Assembly: GCF_001654845.1 (NCBI RefSeq)
Contig: NZ_LXES01000002.1
Location: forward strand, 1 to 64,000
Direction of reading: 5' to 3'
Length of the DNA: 64,000 bases
From: Enterobacter soli ATCC BAA-2102
GTDB taxonomy: Bacteria; Pseudomonadota; Gammaproteobacteria; Enterobacterales; Enterobacteriaceae
Of the stretch, positions 54,534-64,000 are shown one piece after another. A model generated the notes under the pieces. The model worked only from the letters and a program-made list of their open reading frames with translations. It made no database searches and was not told the origin of the DNA. How positions within the stretch are numbered: the stretch's first letter is position 1; every line of letters starts with the position of its first letter. The position numbers and the translations under genes were made by a program.

Positions 54534-54610
54534 TGGTGCATCCGGGAGGATTCGAACCTCCGACCGCTCGGTTCGTAGCCGAGTACTCTATCCAGCTGAG
54601 CTACGGATGC
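54534..54610 (-). tRNA. argQ: tRNA-Arg(ACG)
   Basis: The 77-base gene, including encoded CCA, folds as a full cloverleaf. The anticodon loop is CTACGAA (anticodon ACG, read as ICG after editing). It is the most distal of four copies. Confidence 0.97.
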
Positions 54611-54673
54611 ATCGGGATTTACTACTGTACTACTCGATACTCATATCACTTCTAAGCAATATGAAGTAATAGA

Positions 54674-54750
54674 TGGTGCATCCGGGAGGATTCGAACCTC
54701 CGACCGCTCGGTTCGTAGCCGAGTACTCTATCCAGCTGAGCTACGGATGC
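54674..54750 (-). tRNA. argZ: tRNA-Arg(ACG)
   Basis: Identical 77-base copy of the tRNA-Arg(ACG) gene with encoded CCA. The 63-base spacer to its neighbour is nearly identical to the other spacers, showing tandem duplication of the whole unit. Confidence 0.97.
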
Positions 54751-54813
54751 ATCAGGATTTACTGCTGTACTGCTCGATACTCATATCACTTCTAAGCAAT
54801 ATGAAGTAATAGA

Positions 54814-54890
54814 TGGTGCATCCGGGAGGATTCGAACCTCCGACCGCTCGGTTCGTAGCCGAGTACTCTATCCAGCTGAGCTACGGATGC
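54814..54890 (-). tRNA. argY: tRNA-Arg(ACG)
   Basis: Third identical 77-base tRNA-Arg(ACG) gene of the array. Confidence 0.97.
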
Positions 54891-54954
54891 ATCAGGATTT
54901 ACTACTGTACTACTCGATACTCATATCACTTCGAAAGCAATATGAAGTAATAGA

Positions 54955-55031
54955 TGGTGCATCCGGGAGGATTCGAACCTCCGACCGCTCGGTTCGTAGC
55001 CGAGTACTCTATCCAGCTGAGCTACGGATGC
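54955..55031 (-). tRNA. argV: tRNA-Arg(ACG)
   Basis: First tRNA-Arg(ACG) copy in transcription order, only four bases after the end of the tRNA-Ser gene. Confidence 0.97.
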
Positions 55032-55035
55032 AAAA

Positions 55036-55128
55036 TGGCGGTGAGGCGGGGATTCGAACCCCGGATGCAGCTTTTGACCGCATACTCCCTTAGCAGGGGA
55101 GCGCCTTCAGCCTCTCGGCCACCTCACC
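55036..55128 (-). tRNA. serV: tRNA-Ser(GCT)
   Basis: The 93-base gene with a long variable arm and encoded CCA has anticodon loop CTGCTAA (anticodon GCT, reading AGC/AGU). It leads the tRNA operon and corresponds to E. coli serV. Confidence 0.97.
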
Positions 55129-55439
55129 ACACAACGCCTCTTTCGAGTGCTTCGAGTAACTCGTTAAGAGCTTCTCGTCGCTGCGTGGCGCATATATTAC
55201 TTTCTGGGACTTATAAGTCAAACAATTTTCCACATGCTTTTATCGTTTGCACAAATCACACGCAATTCGCATGTAAAAGCCGCAAAGAGGGTGTTTTATA
55301 AGCGGATTTTGCAGGGTTCTGCGCAGTATTCATGAGGCATAGCGCCGCTATTGGTAAGAGATAAGGCAAAGAGAAAGGCGAAAAAGCGAGCAGTTGAAAT
55401 CGAATGGTAACTTTAGGCAGGAAGAATGTCTGGAAGGTT
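55129..55439. other. tRNA operon promoter region
   Basis: About 300 bp between serV and csrA. It should contain the tRNA promoter (reading left). I see no gene in it. Confidence 0.5.
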
Positions 55440-55463
55440 GCGTCTCGCCAGACAGCGAGACGC
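55440..55463 (-). terminator. Hairpin after csrA
   Basis: GCGTCTCGC and GCGAGACGC form a perfect 9-bp stem around a 6-base loop, ending eight bases before the csrA stop codon. T-run is absent. Confidence 0.6.
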
Positions 55464-55470
55464 GATAATA

Positions 55471-55656
55471 TCAGTAACTGGACTGCTGGGATTTTTCAGC
55501 CTGGATACGCTGGTAGATCTCTTCACGGTGGACAGATACTTCTTTAGGGGCGTTTACGCCGATGCGTACCTGGTTGCCCTTCACCCCTAAAACTGTCACG
55601 GTGACCTCATCCCCAATCATGAGGGTCTCACCAACTCGACGAGTCAGAATCAGCAT
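55471..55656 (-). CDS. csrA: Carbon storage regulator CsrA
   Basis: The 61-residue RNA-binding protein ([20 protein letters not shown] at the start, [10 protein letters not shown] near the end) appears identical or nearly so to E. coli CsrA. It binds GGA motifs in mRNA leaders to control carbon storage, motility and biofilm. Start preceded by AAGGAG. Confidence 0.98.
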
Positions 55657-55897
55657 TCTTTGCTCCTTGAAAGATTAAAAGAGTCGGGTCTCTTGTATCC
55701 CGGCATTATCCATCATATAACGCCAAAAAGTAAGCGATGACAAACACGTAAAGTGTAAGCAGTCACGGCATCACATTCTGTTAAACGTAAGTTTAGCCGA
55801 TATACACAAACTCAACCTGACTTTATCGTTATCGATAGCGTAGTGAACAAGACGCCATAACGTTGCCGCCATGACGTCTGCTTACGCTTTGTAATTA

Positions 55898-58525
55898 TTA
55901 CAGTTTTGCGCTTACCCAGCTTTCAACGCTGGCCAATGCCGCAGGAAGTGCCGCTGCATCCGTACCACCGGCTTGCGCCATGTCTGGACGACCACCACCC
56001 TTGCCACCCACCTGCTGGGCGACCATACCAACCAGTTCCCCTGCTTTAACGCGGTCAGTCACATCCTTAGAGACGCCCGCAATCAGAGAAACCTTACCTT
56101 CTGCCACTGTCGCCAGAACGATAACCGTTGAACCGAGCTGGTTCTTCAGATCGTCGACCATAGTGCGAAGCATCTTAGGCTCAACGCCTGCCAGGTCACT
56201 GACCAGCAGTTTGACGCCTTTAATCTCTACCGCTTTGCTGGAGAGGTTTGCACTTTCCTGCGCAGCTGCTTGTTCTTTCAGCTGTTGCAGTTCTTTTTCC
56301 AGTTGACGCGTGCGATCCAGCGCAACACGCACTTTCTCGCCCAGGTTCTGGCTATCGCCTTTCAGCAACTGTGCAATATCATGCAACTGGTCGCTCTGCG
56401 CGTGCAGGCTGGCAATTGCACCTTCGCCGGTAACCGCTTCGATACGACGAACACCCGCCGCAGTACCAGACTCAGACACGATACGGAACAGACCGATATC
56501 ACCGGTGCGCGCAGCGTGAGTACCACCGCACAGTTCGGTAGAGAAATCGCCCATGCTCAGTACGCGAACACGTTCGTCATATTTCTCGCCAAACAGCGCC
56601 ATAGCGCCTTTTTTCTTCGCCGCATCGAGATCCATGATATTGGTTTCGATGGCCAGGTTACGACGGATCTGCGCATTCACCAGATCTTCAACCGCGCGGA
56701 TTTCGGACGGTTTCATCGCTTCAAAATGCGAGAAGTCGAAACGCAGCACTTTATCGTTAACCAGTGAACCTTTCTGCGCAACGTGCGTACCCAGAACATC
56801 ACGCAGTGCGGCGTGCATCAGGTGCGTAGCGGAGTGGTTCAGACGAATGCGCGCACGGCGTGCTTCGTCAACGTTCGCCTGAACGCCCTCGCCTACTTTC
56901 AGTGAACCGGAAACCAGTTTGCCCTGGTGTCCAATTGCCTGACCGTATTTCTGAGTGTCAGTCACGCTGAAGCTAAAGCCGTCGCCTTTCAGTTCGCCTT
57001 TATCGCCAACCTGACCGCCAGATTCAGCATAGAACGGCGTTTTGTCCAGAATAACCACGGCGTCCTGGCCCGCGCTGATGCTGTCTACGGATTTACCGTC
57101 AACAAACAGGGCAGTCACTTTGCCGGTCAGTTCCAGATTGTCGTAGCCTTTGAACTCGGACGCGCCATCAACGCGGATCATCGCGTTGTAGTCAGCGCCA
57201 AAACCGCTGGACTCGCGCGCACGACGGCGCTGCTCTTCCATGGCGGCTTCGAAGCCCGCTTCGTCAACTTTGATGTTGCGCTCGCGGCAAACGTCAGCCG
57301 TCAGGTCAACCGGGAAGCCGTAGGTATCGTACAGACGGAAAGCAGTTTCGCCATCCAGTGTGTCGCCCTTAAGTTTCGCCAGCTCTTCGTCCAGCAGCGC
57401 CAGGCCGCGTTCCAGAGTACGTGCAAACTGCTCTTCTTCGGTTTTCAGAACATGCTCAACCTGCGACTGCTGGCGTTTCAGTTCGTCACCTGCCGCACCC
57501 ATCACGCTTACCAGAGGGCCAACAAGTTTATAGAAGAAGGTGTCCTTCGCGCCCAGCATGTTGCCGTGACGAATCGCACGACGAATGATACGGCGCAGCA
57601 CGTAGCCACGGTTTTCATTCGACGGGATCACGCCATCAGCAATCAGGAACGCACAGGAACGAATATGGTCTGCAATTACGCGCAGCGATTTATTGCTCAG
57701 ATCGGTCGCACCGGTCACTTCCGCCACGGACTTAATCAGCGTGTGGAACAGGTCGATGTCATAGTTGGAGTTAACGTGTTGCAGAACCGCTGCAATACGC
57801 TCCAGGCCCATACCGGTATCAACTGACGGTTTCGGCAGTGGTTCCATCGTGCCATCGGCCTGACGGTTGAACTGCATGAAGACGATGTTCCAGATCTCAA
57901 TGTAGCGATCGCCATCTTCTTCCGGGCTTCCTGGAGGGCCGCCCCAGATGTGGTCGCCGTGATCGTAGAAGATTTCGGTGCATGGGCCGCAAGGACCGGT
58001 ATCACCCATCTGCCAGAAGTTGTCAGACGCGTATGGCGCGCCCTTGTTATCACCGATGCGAATAATACGTTCGCGCGGGATACCCACTTCTTTTTCCCAG
58101 ATTTCGTAGGCTTCGTCATCGGTTTCATAGACGGTAACCCACAGACGCTCTTTCGGCAGCTTGAACCAGTTTTCACCGGTCAGCAGTTCCCACGCGTACT
58201 GGATAGCATCGTGTTTGAAGTAGTCGCCGAAGCTGAAGTTACCCAGCATTTCGAAGAAGGTGTGGTGACGTGCAGTGTAACCGACGTTTTCCAGGTCATT
58301 ATGTTTACCGCCCGCACGCACACAACGCTGTGAGGTTGTCGCACGGGAATAATTACGCTTGTCGAGACCAAGGAACACATCCTTGAACTGGTTCATCCCG
58401 GCGTTGGTAAACAGTAAAGTCGGGTCGTTATTCGGTACCAGGGAGCTGCTGGCAACAACCTGGTGTCCTTTACTATGGAAAAAATCGAGAAACGCCTGAC
58501 GGATCTCAGCGGTGCTCTTGCTCAT
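55898..58525 (-). CDS. alaS: Alanyl-tRNA synthetase AlaS
   Basis: The 875-residue class II synthetase has the N-terminal catalytic core ([20 protein letters not shown]), the editing domain with [12 protein letters not shown] and CGGTH zinc-binding residues, and the C-terminal DHHA1/C-Ala domain ([12 protein letters not shown]). Charges tRNA-Ala and removes Ser/Gly mischarging. Located between csrA and recX as in E. coli. Confidence 0.98.
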   Translation of the reverse strand: MSKSTAEIRQAFLDFFHSKGHQVVASSSLVPNNDPTLLFTNAGMNQFKDVFLGLDKRNYSRATTSQRCVRAGGKHNDLENVGYTARHHTFFEMLGNFSFGDYFKHDAIQYAWELLTGENWFKLPKERLWVTVYETDDEAYEIWEKEVGIPRERIIRIGDNKGAPYASDNFWQMGDTGPCGPCTEIFYDHGDHIWGGPPGSPEEDGDRYIEIWNIVFMQFNRQADGTMEPLPKPSVDTGMGLERIAAVLQHVNSNYDIDLFHTLIKSVAEVTGATDLSNKSLRVIADHIRSCAFLIADGVIPSNENRGYVLRRIIRRAIRHGNMLGAKDTFFYKLVGPLVSVMGAAGDELKRQQSQVEHVLKTEEEQFARTLERGLALLDEELAKLKGDTLDGETAFRLYDTYGFPVDLTADVCRERNIKVDEAGFEAAMEEQRRRARESSGFGADYNAMIRVDGASEFKGYDNLELTGKVTALFVDGKSVDSISAGQDAVVILDKTPFYAESGGQVGDKGELKGDGFSFSVTDTQKYGQAIGHQGKLVSGSLKVGEGVQANVDEARRARIRLNHSATHLMHAALRDVLGTHVAQKGSLVNDKVLRFDFSHFEAMKPSEIRAVEDLVNAQIRRNLAIETNIMDLDAAKKKGAMALFGEKYDERVRVLSMGDFSTELCGGTHAARTGDIGLFRIVSESGTAAGVRRIEAVTGEGAIASLHAQSDQLHDIAQLLKGDSQNLGEKVRVALDRTRQLEKELQQLKEQAAAQESANLSSKAVEIKGVKLLVSDLAGVEPKMLRTMVDDLKNQLGSTVIVLATVAEGKVSLIAGVSKDVTDRVKAGELVGMVAQQVGGKGGGRPDMAQAGGTDAAALPAALASVESWVSAKL

Positions 58526-58656
58526 AATTATCCTGAAATCAAGCTAACGAAATGTCGCAGCCAGTCTGTACCTGTAATCAGTTGGACAGACCAGCTACTG
58601 GAAAAAGTGGGAATAAGATAAGTTTTCTTGGGAGGGAAGTAAAATCCCTCATGCGT

Positions 58657-59157
58657 TCAATCGGCAAAATTACGCCATATATCCTGAATATCTTCCATCA
58701 GGAAGCCGCGATAGAGCAAAAAGCGCTGGATTTTAACTTTTTCTGCAAACTCACGCGGCAGTGGCTCGCCGTATTTGCGAATTGCCTGATCTCTCGCGAG
58801 TTCTCCCCACGCGATATCACATTCGCGCATGGCCTTTTCGCTTGATTCACGCGCGATCCCTTTTTGGTTAAGCTCCTGGCGAATACGCGCAGGGCCGTAG
58901 CCTTTACGGCTGCGGCTGGCGATAAACCGTGCGACAAAGCGGTCATCATCCAGATACTGATGCTCATAGCACCAGGCTATAACCCGGTCGTAATCTTCCG
59001 CCGTGGCATCTATCTCTTCAGGACCATTTTTACCCATCACCGGGGCTGCGAGTTTACGCCGTAACTCTTGCTCGCTGTGGTCGCGCACGGCCAGAATACG
59101 CACCGCCCGATCCAGTAAGCGAGCATAGGCAGGGCGGCGAGTTGTGGGTTCGGTCAT
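58657..59157 (-). CDS. recX: RecA regulatory protein RecX
   Basis: The 166-residue protein has three-helix repeats ([42 protein letters not shown]). It limits RecA filament growth. It follows recA after a 68-base gap that holds a terminator; some read-through is expected, as in E. coli. Confidence 0.95.
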   Translation of the reverse strand: MTEPTTRRPAYARLLDRAVRILAVRDHSEQELRRKLAAPVMGKNGPEEIDATAEDYDRVIAWCYEHQYLDDDRFVARFIASRSRKGYGPARIRQELNQKGIARESSEKAMRECDIAWGELARDQAIRKYGEPLPREFAEKVKIQRFLLYRGFLMEDIQDIWRNFAD

Positions 59158-59182
59158 ACAAAACCTGCTGGTTCAGAAATGC

Positions 59183-59207
59183 AAAAAGGGCCGCATTCGC
59201 AGCCCTT
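59183..59207 (-). terminator. recA terminator
   Basis: On the minus strand AAGGGCTGC, GAAT and GCGGCCCTT (one G-U) are followed by TTT. It lies between recA and recX and explains low recX expression. Confidence 0.85.
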
Positions 59208-59225
59208 CATTTTTAAACGAGAGAA

Positions 59226-60320
<1,095 letters not shown>

Positions 60321-60351
60321 TTACCGGGGTGAATTCTGTTCTGTTGGTGCA

Positions 60352-60379
60352 ATTATACTGTATGGTCATACAGTATCAA
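60352..60379 (-). promoter_or_regulatory. recA: recA promoter with LexA box
   Basis: On the minus strand TTGATA (60374-60379), 16 bp and TATAAT (60352-60357). The LexA box TACTGTATGACCATACAGTA (60356-60375) lies between and over both elements. The -35 box overlaps the pncC stop codon (60376-60378). Confidence 0.95.
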
Positions 60380-60873
60380 GTATTTTGTAGAAATTGTTGC
60401 CAGAGCGTTTTTAACGCATATTCCGTTGCCTGACGACGCACGCTTTCGCGATCGCCGCTAAAGCATTCACGGCGGGTGATCCCCTCGCCTTTCGAGGTTG
60501 CAAAACCAAACCACACGGTGCCAACGGGTTTTACATCGCTGCCGCCGTCCGGCCCGGCAATGCCGCTGATCGAAATGGCATAATCTGCCCGTGCTGCTTT
60601 AAGGGCACCAATGGCCATTTCGATCACCACCGGCTCACTGACTGCGCCATGCTGTTCGAGCGTGGATTCACGCACACCAATCATCTGTGCCTTCGCTTCA
60701 TTACTGTAGGTCACAAAGCTACGCTCAAACCAGGCGGAACTGCCCGCAATATCCGTAATCACTTTCGCTACCCAGCCGCCAGTACAGGACTCAGCCGTTG
60801 TTACTGTCGCACCGCGCTGCTTTAACGCCAGCCCTACCACTTCGCTAAGCTGCATCAATTCATGGTCAGTCAT
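60376..60873 (-). CDS. pncC: Nicotinamide-nucleotide amidase PncC (YgaD)
   Basis: The protein has 165 residues from the ATG at 60873 with GGAG upstream. It has TTAESCTGGWVAKVIT and ISGIAGPDGGSDVKPVGTVW, signatures of the CinA C-terminal amidase domain. It recycles NMN to nicotinate mononucleotide. Its stop codon lies in the recA promoter. Confidence 0.95.
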   Translation of the reverse strand: MTDHELMQLSEVVGLALKQRGATVTTAESCTGGWVAKVITDIAGSSAWFERSFVTYSNEAKAQMIGVRESTLEQHGAVSEPVVIEMAIGALKAARADYAISISGIAGPDGGSDVKPVGTVWFGFATSKGEGITRRECFSGDRESVRRQATEYALKTLWQQFLQNT

Positions 60874-61003
60874 TATCGCTCCAGGCCTTTGAAAAACGTG
60901 CAGCACAAGATAACACTTTCTCGTCGGATATGGGGATGAGGTTCAGGTTTTACGAGGGGGCTTCAGAAAAAAGCCGATGCGGACGCACCGGCTTCGGGGG
61001 TTC

Positions 61004-61882
61004 TTATTTCATGCTGTCGGCGATGGTATCAACATTGTGGCGAAACGCCTTAACGTAGGTATCCGCTACACCACCTTTTGCCGACAGCGCTTCAGGGTAG
61101 AGTTCGCCTCCTGGTTGCGCGCCTGTCGCACTGGCAATCTGTTTCACCAGCCGTGGATCGAGCTGGTTTTCCATAAACCAGGTTTTCACGCCATCGGCTT
61201 TTATCTGGTTGATAATCTCAGCCACCTGCGCCGCACTGGCTTCGCTCTCGGACGACAGTCCTTGCGGAGCCATAAACGTCACACCGTAGGCGCGGCTGAA
61301 ATAGCCAAAGGCATCATGGCTGGTCAGCACTTTGCGCTTTTCCTGCGGGATCTGGCTAAAGCGTGATTTGGCCCAGCTATCCAGTTGGGTCAGTTGTGCG
61401 ATATACGGCTTGCCGGTGCCTTCCAGTGCAGCTTTATCTTCCGGGTCGGCCTTCACCAGCCCATTCAGAATATTTTGCGCATACAAAGCACCGTTCGCCG
61501 CGCTGTTCCACGCATGTGGATCCGTCACGGTTTTCCCGTCTTCTTCCAGCGTGTGTGTTTTCACACCGGCCGATGCCACTACCAGTTGGCCTTTAAAACC
61601 AGAGGCCTTCACCAGACGGTCAAGCCATCCCTCCAGCCCCAGGCCGTTCACCACTACCACATCAGCCTTGCTCAGCGCGGCGCTGTCTTTGGGTGACGGC
61701 TCAAAGGTGTGCGGGTCACCATCCGGCCCCACCAGCGTTGTCACGTTTACGTTTTTGCCGCCGACTTCCTGGGTGATATCTCCCAGGATCGAAAAGCTGG
61801 TCACCACATTGAGCGTTTTCGCCATCACAGTGTGCGACATCATTCCGAGCGCGAGCGCCACGACTAACCCTGTACGTTTCAT
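61004..61882 (-). CDS. Periplasmic metal-binding protein of a zinc/manganese-type ABC transporter
   Basis: The protein has 292 residues from the ATG at 61882 (AAGGGG upstream). It has a signal peptide ending TVMA and the cluster A-I metal-binding fold with probable ligands His in DPHTFEPSP, His in DPHAWNS, His in TSHDAFGYF and an acidic residue near ENQLDP. The long His-rich loop of ZnuA is missing, so the metal may be manganese or zinc. It is the last gene of a three-component transporter operon. Confidence 0.9.
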   Translation of the reverse strand: MKRTGLVVALALGMMSHTVMAKTLNVVTSFSILGDITQEVGGKNVNVTTLVGPDGDPHTFEPSPKDSAALSKADVVVVNGLGLEGWLDRLVKASGFKGQLVVASAGVKTHTLEEDGKTVTDPHAWNSAANGALYAQNILNGLVKADPEDKAALEGTGKPYIAQLTQLDSWAKSRFSQIPQEKRKVLTSHDAFGYFSRAYGVTFMAPQGLSSESEASAAQVAEIINQIKADGVKTWFMENQLDPRLVKQIASATGAQPGGELYPEALSAKGGVADTYVKAFRHNVDTIADSMK

Positions 61883-61896
61883 TTTTTCCCCTTGCG

Positions 61897-62757
61897 TTAA
61901 AAAAGCGCGCGCAGACTGCCAGCCAGCCTGCTGCGCGTGCCAAATAAAACCGAAATAAAAAACAGCGCACTGGCGGTCAGTACGATGGAGGGCCCGGCGG
62001 GTAAACTCACCGCCCAGGAGAGACTTAACCCCAACCATGCGCAAAAAATACCGCTAATACCGGCCATCAGGAGCAACCCTGGCAACGTACGTACCCAGCA
62101 GCGCGCCGCTACCGCAGGCAGCATCATCAGCCCGACCGCCATCAGCGTGCCGAGCACCTGAAAACCAGCCACCAGATTGAGTACCAGAAGAGCGAGAAAC
62201 AGGCCGTGCAACAGGCCTGGCAGCCAGCGGACGTTAACCTGCAACCAGGCGGTGTCGAAGGCTTCCGTCACCAGGCCACGATAAAAAACAGCCAGCGTAA
62301 TCAGGGTGAAGATGCACACGCCCGCCACGAACATCGCTGCGTCGTTATCCACCGCCAGAATGGAGCCAAACAGCAAATGCAGCAGGTCAACGTTTGAACC
62401 GCGCAGCGACACCAGCGTGACGCCCAATGCCAGCGAGCCAAGATAAAAACCGGCAAAACTGGCATCTTCTTTCAGCGGTGTGCGGCGGCTGACCAGGCCA
62501 GCCACCAGCGCCACCACGATCCCGGCGATAAAACCGCCGAGACTCATCGCCAACAGTGACATCCCGCTCAGTAAGTACCCCACCGCCACACCGGGCAAAA
62601 TCGCGTGTGACAAGGCATCGCCCATCAGGCTCATGCGACGTAACAGAAGAAAGACCCCGAGCGCCGTGGTGCTGACAGACAGCGCAAGGCACACCACCAG
62701 CGCGCGGCGCATAAAGCCGTACTCAATGAACGGCTGGAAAAAGAGATGCCAGATCAT
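61897..62757 (-). CDS. ABC-3 family metal transporter permease
   Basis: The 286-residue protein has eight or nine membrane segments and RRMSLMGDALSHAILPGVAVGYLL near the start, characteristic of the ZnuB/MntB/SitCD permeases. It overlaps the ATPase gene by four bases and ends 14 bases before the binding-protein start, so all three are one operon. Confidence 0.93.
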   Translation of the reverse strand: MIWHLFFQPFIEYGFMRRALVVCLALSVSTTALGVFLLLRRMSLMGDALSHAILPGVAVGYLLSGMSLLAMSLGGFIAGIVVALVAGLVSRRTPLKEDASFAGFYLGSLALGVTLVSLRGSNVDLLHLLFGSILAVDNDAAMFVAGVCIFTLITLAVFYRGLVTEAFDTAWLQVNVRWLPGLLHGLFLALLVLNLVAGFQVLGTLMAVGLMMLPAVAARCWVRTLPGLLLMAGISGIFCAWLGLSLSWAVSLPAGPSIVLTASALFFISVLFGTRSRLAGSLRALF

Positions 62758-63407
62758 GCCACCCTCACCCGTTCGGTTTGAAATAAAGGGATCTCAGAAT
62801 CCAGCCGTAACGTTTGCGGGAAGTGGCGCGCCACGCGCTCGCTGTCGTGCAGCACCGCCAGTAGCGTTTGCCCCTGCTGGTACATCTCCAGCATTAGCGA
62901 CATCAGCACGTTGCAGGTTGCTTCATCAACGCCGGTAAAGGGTTCATCAAGCATCACCAGCGGGGCCTGCTGTACTAAAACGCGGGCAAATAACATTCGC
63001 TGAAACTGGCCGCCAGAAAGTTCATCAATAGTGGAATGCGCCATCGACTCCAGCCCCACCCGCTCAAGCGCGCTGGCGACACGTAGCCGCGCTCCCCGCC
63101 GTAATCCGGCCAGCAGCGAGATCCCCGGCCAGCAGCCCATGCTGACAACGTCCTGCACGGTGAGCGGAAATTGGGCTTCAAGGGCATGACGCTGCGCAAG
63201 CCAGCCGATCACCGGGCGTTTACCCGGCCAGTGAAAGCGGCCACTCACCGGCGGGATAAACCCGGCAAGCGTTTTCAATAACGTCGATTTCCCACAGCCG
63301 TTGGCACCGACAATGGCGGTCATGCTCCCGCGTTCAATGACGCCGGTAATGGCCCGGGTGACCGGCTGGCGTTCATAGCCCGCAGTCAGTTGATTCATAA
63401 CGATCAT
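62754..63407 (-). CDS. ABC transporter ATPase for zinc/manganese uptake
   Basis: The 217-residue ATPase has Walker A GANGCGKST (residues 34-42), signature LSGGQ and Walker B PLVMLDEPFTGVDE. The start ATG at 63407 overlaps the stop of a 35-codon ORF upstream, so translation is likely coupled. It powers the adjacent permease. Confidence 0.93.
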   Translation of the reverse strand: MIVMNQLTAGYERQPVTRAITGVIERGSMTAIVGANGCGKSTLLKTLAGFIPPVSGRFHWPGKRPVIGWLAQRHALEAQFPLTVQDVVSMGCWPGISLLAGLRRGARLRVASALERVGLESMAHSTIDELSGGQFQRMLFARVLVQQAPLVMLDEPFTGVDEATCNVLMSLMLEMYQQGQTLLAVLHDSERVARHFPQTLRLDSEIPLFQTERVRVA

Positions 63408-63511
63408 GGCAAGGCCACCGCCCAGCGCACGGCCAGCCCGATAAAGACAATAAGCACCAACGCCAGCAGAAATCGCGTCAGTGCGGAAAGGGAGAGAAAG
63501 GACGTTGACAT
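63404..63511 (-). CDS. Putative 35-residue single-pass membrane protein ahead of the metal transporter
   Basis: This short frame has an ATG at 63511 and a TGA at 63404-63406 that overlaps the ATPase start (ATGA). It encodes mostly one hydrophobic helix: after MSTSFLSLSALTR comes FLLALVLIVFIGLAV, then RWAVALP. It begins after a GGTGCTGAG leader, a weak ribosome site. Coupling and position suggest it is translated and may assist the transporter. I do not recognise a family. Confidence 0.55.
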   Translation of the reverse strand: MSTSFLSLSALTRFLLALVLIVFIGLAVRWAVALP

Positions 63512-63527
63512 CTCAGCACCACATCAA

Positions 63528-63539
63528 ATGTTATAACAT
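63528..63539. promoter_or_regulatory. Zur-like palindrome upstream of the metal transporter
   Basis: ATGTTATAACAT is a perfect 12-bp palindrome flanked by AA and AACAAT, in the AT-rich promoter region. It resembles the core of Zur boxes (GAAATGTTATA-type half sites), suggesting zinc-dependent repression. Confidence 0.55.
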
Positions 63540-63628
63540 AACAATAATGAAAGATAATTAAGATGTAAATGGGAGAAATAAAAGGGAGTGTGGCGAAATG
63601 TTTCTGCGGGAAATAGATGCGCGCGGAT

Positions 63629-63663
63629 GCCCTCACCCCAGCCCTCTCCCACAGGGAGAGGGT
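63629..63663. repeat. CCCTCACCC-type repeat near mltB
   Basis: GCCCTCACCCCAGCCCTCTC, then CCACA and GGGAGAGGG. It lies between the metal transporter promoter and the mltB stop codon. Confidence 0.75.
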
Positions 63664-63675
63664 GAATAAGATGAC

Positions 63676-64000
63676 TTACTGACTAAACGGAGACGCCGCT
63701 GGCGTACGCGCTTGGGATACCGCCAGCCCCAACTGCCACACCGCCATTGCATAATGGGTGCTGTGGTTATAACGGGTAATGGTGTAGAAGTTCGGCAGCC
63801 CGTACCAGTACTGATACCCCGTACCAATATCCAGACGCAGCAGGCTCGCCTGTTGTGCATTACCCAGCGATTGCGTTGGCGTTAAGCCCGCCGCTGCCAG
63901 CTGCGAAATGCTGTAGTTGGTTTTGAAGCCATTTTCCAGGCCCGGAGCCTGACCATTCGCCTGCACGGCAACCTGGCCGCCCTGTACCCAACCGTGCGCT
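63676..64000 (-). CDS. mltB: Membrane-bound lytic murein transglycosylase B (C-terminal part)
   Basis: The gene continues beyond the right edge. The visible 107 or so residues include NGFKTNYSISQLAAAGLTP, YQYWYGLPNFYTITRYN and HYAMAVWQLGLAV, the C-terminal end of MltB. MltB is an outer-membrane lipoprotein that cleaves peptidoglycan glycan strands. Its place next to pncC-recA matches E. coli apart from the inserted transporter. Confidence 0.93.
   Translation of the reverse strand, partial: AHGWVQGGQVAVQANGQAPGLENGFKTNYSISQLAAAGLTPTQSLGNAQQASLLRLDIGTGYQYWYGLPNFYTITRYNHSTHYAMAVWQLGLAVSQARTPAASPFSQ

Noticed and set aside
54620..54960. Regular repeats in the tRNA region considered as a CRISPR array
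   Set aside because: Repeated units are complete tRNA-Arg genes with conserved spacers; there are no unique spacers and no cas genes.

Overview
The window reads as chromosomal DNA of an Enterobacter-like member of the Enterobacteriaceae. The right half (about 31.7-64.0 kb) keeps the E. coli K-12 gene order from yqaE to mltB: ygaVP, stpA, alaE, ygaC, ygaM, nrdHIEF, proVWX, ygaY, emrRAB, luxS, micA, gshA, yqaAB, four tRNA-Arg genes, serV, csrA, alaS, recX, recA, pncC, mltB. Three departures from that order stand out: ygaZH is missing between ygaY and emrR, a leuA-type-2 plus AraC pair sits between emrB and luxS, and a zinc/manganese-type ABC transporter (with a 35-residue membrane mini-protein) sits between pncC and mltB.

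The left half (1-31.7 kb) is accessory. From the left edge: a decayed mobile-element scrap (Ash/Icd-like phage-satellite reading frame, a small coupled ORF and a higA antitoxin fragment), nudI, a small membrane protein, a compact chaperone-usher fimbrial operon with its own LuxR-type regulator, a PLP aminotransferase, a two-partner-secretion operon (transporter, HlyC-type lysine acyltransferase, 2643-residue exoprotein, lipoprotein), an OmpX/Ail-like gene, a LysR/SDR divergent pair, and a version of the E. coli yah cluster (yahJ, yahI, an added permease, yahG, yahF, yahD, with yahB divergent).

How the parts work together: the fimbrial operon and the two-partner-secretion operon are both surface attachment or contact systems. 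The exoprotein operon encodes an apparent protein-acylating enzyme with both HlyC catalytic residues kept, translationally coupled between transporter and exoprotein. This resembles class II cdiBCA loci, but the exoprotein has no VENN-type toxin junction, and a lipoprotein stands where an immunity gene would be. The yah cluster encodes FdrA-like and DUF1116 proteins (relatives of the AllF and AllG parts of oxamate carbamoyltransferase), a carbamate kinase, a nucleobase-type permease and a Tat-exported amidohydrolase. That looks like uptake and carbamoyl-phosphate-yielding breakdown of an unknown ureide or nucleobase-like compound, but the DUF2877 partner (yahE/allH) is absent.

A short palindromic repeat of the type CCCTCACCC-AACCCTCTCCC-GGGAGAGGG occurs at eight places between genes, twice as inverted pairs, and once supplies the stop codon of an ORF. 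Readable control sites include the LexA box and promoter of recA, the proU P2 promoter, the sigma-E promoter of micA, a near-perfect 40-bp palindrome before ygaV, a Zur-like palindrome, and a terminator/attenuator between the major pilin and chaperone genes. No CRISPR array, complete insertion sequence or rRNA gene was seen.
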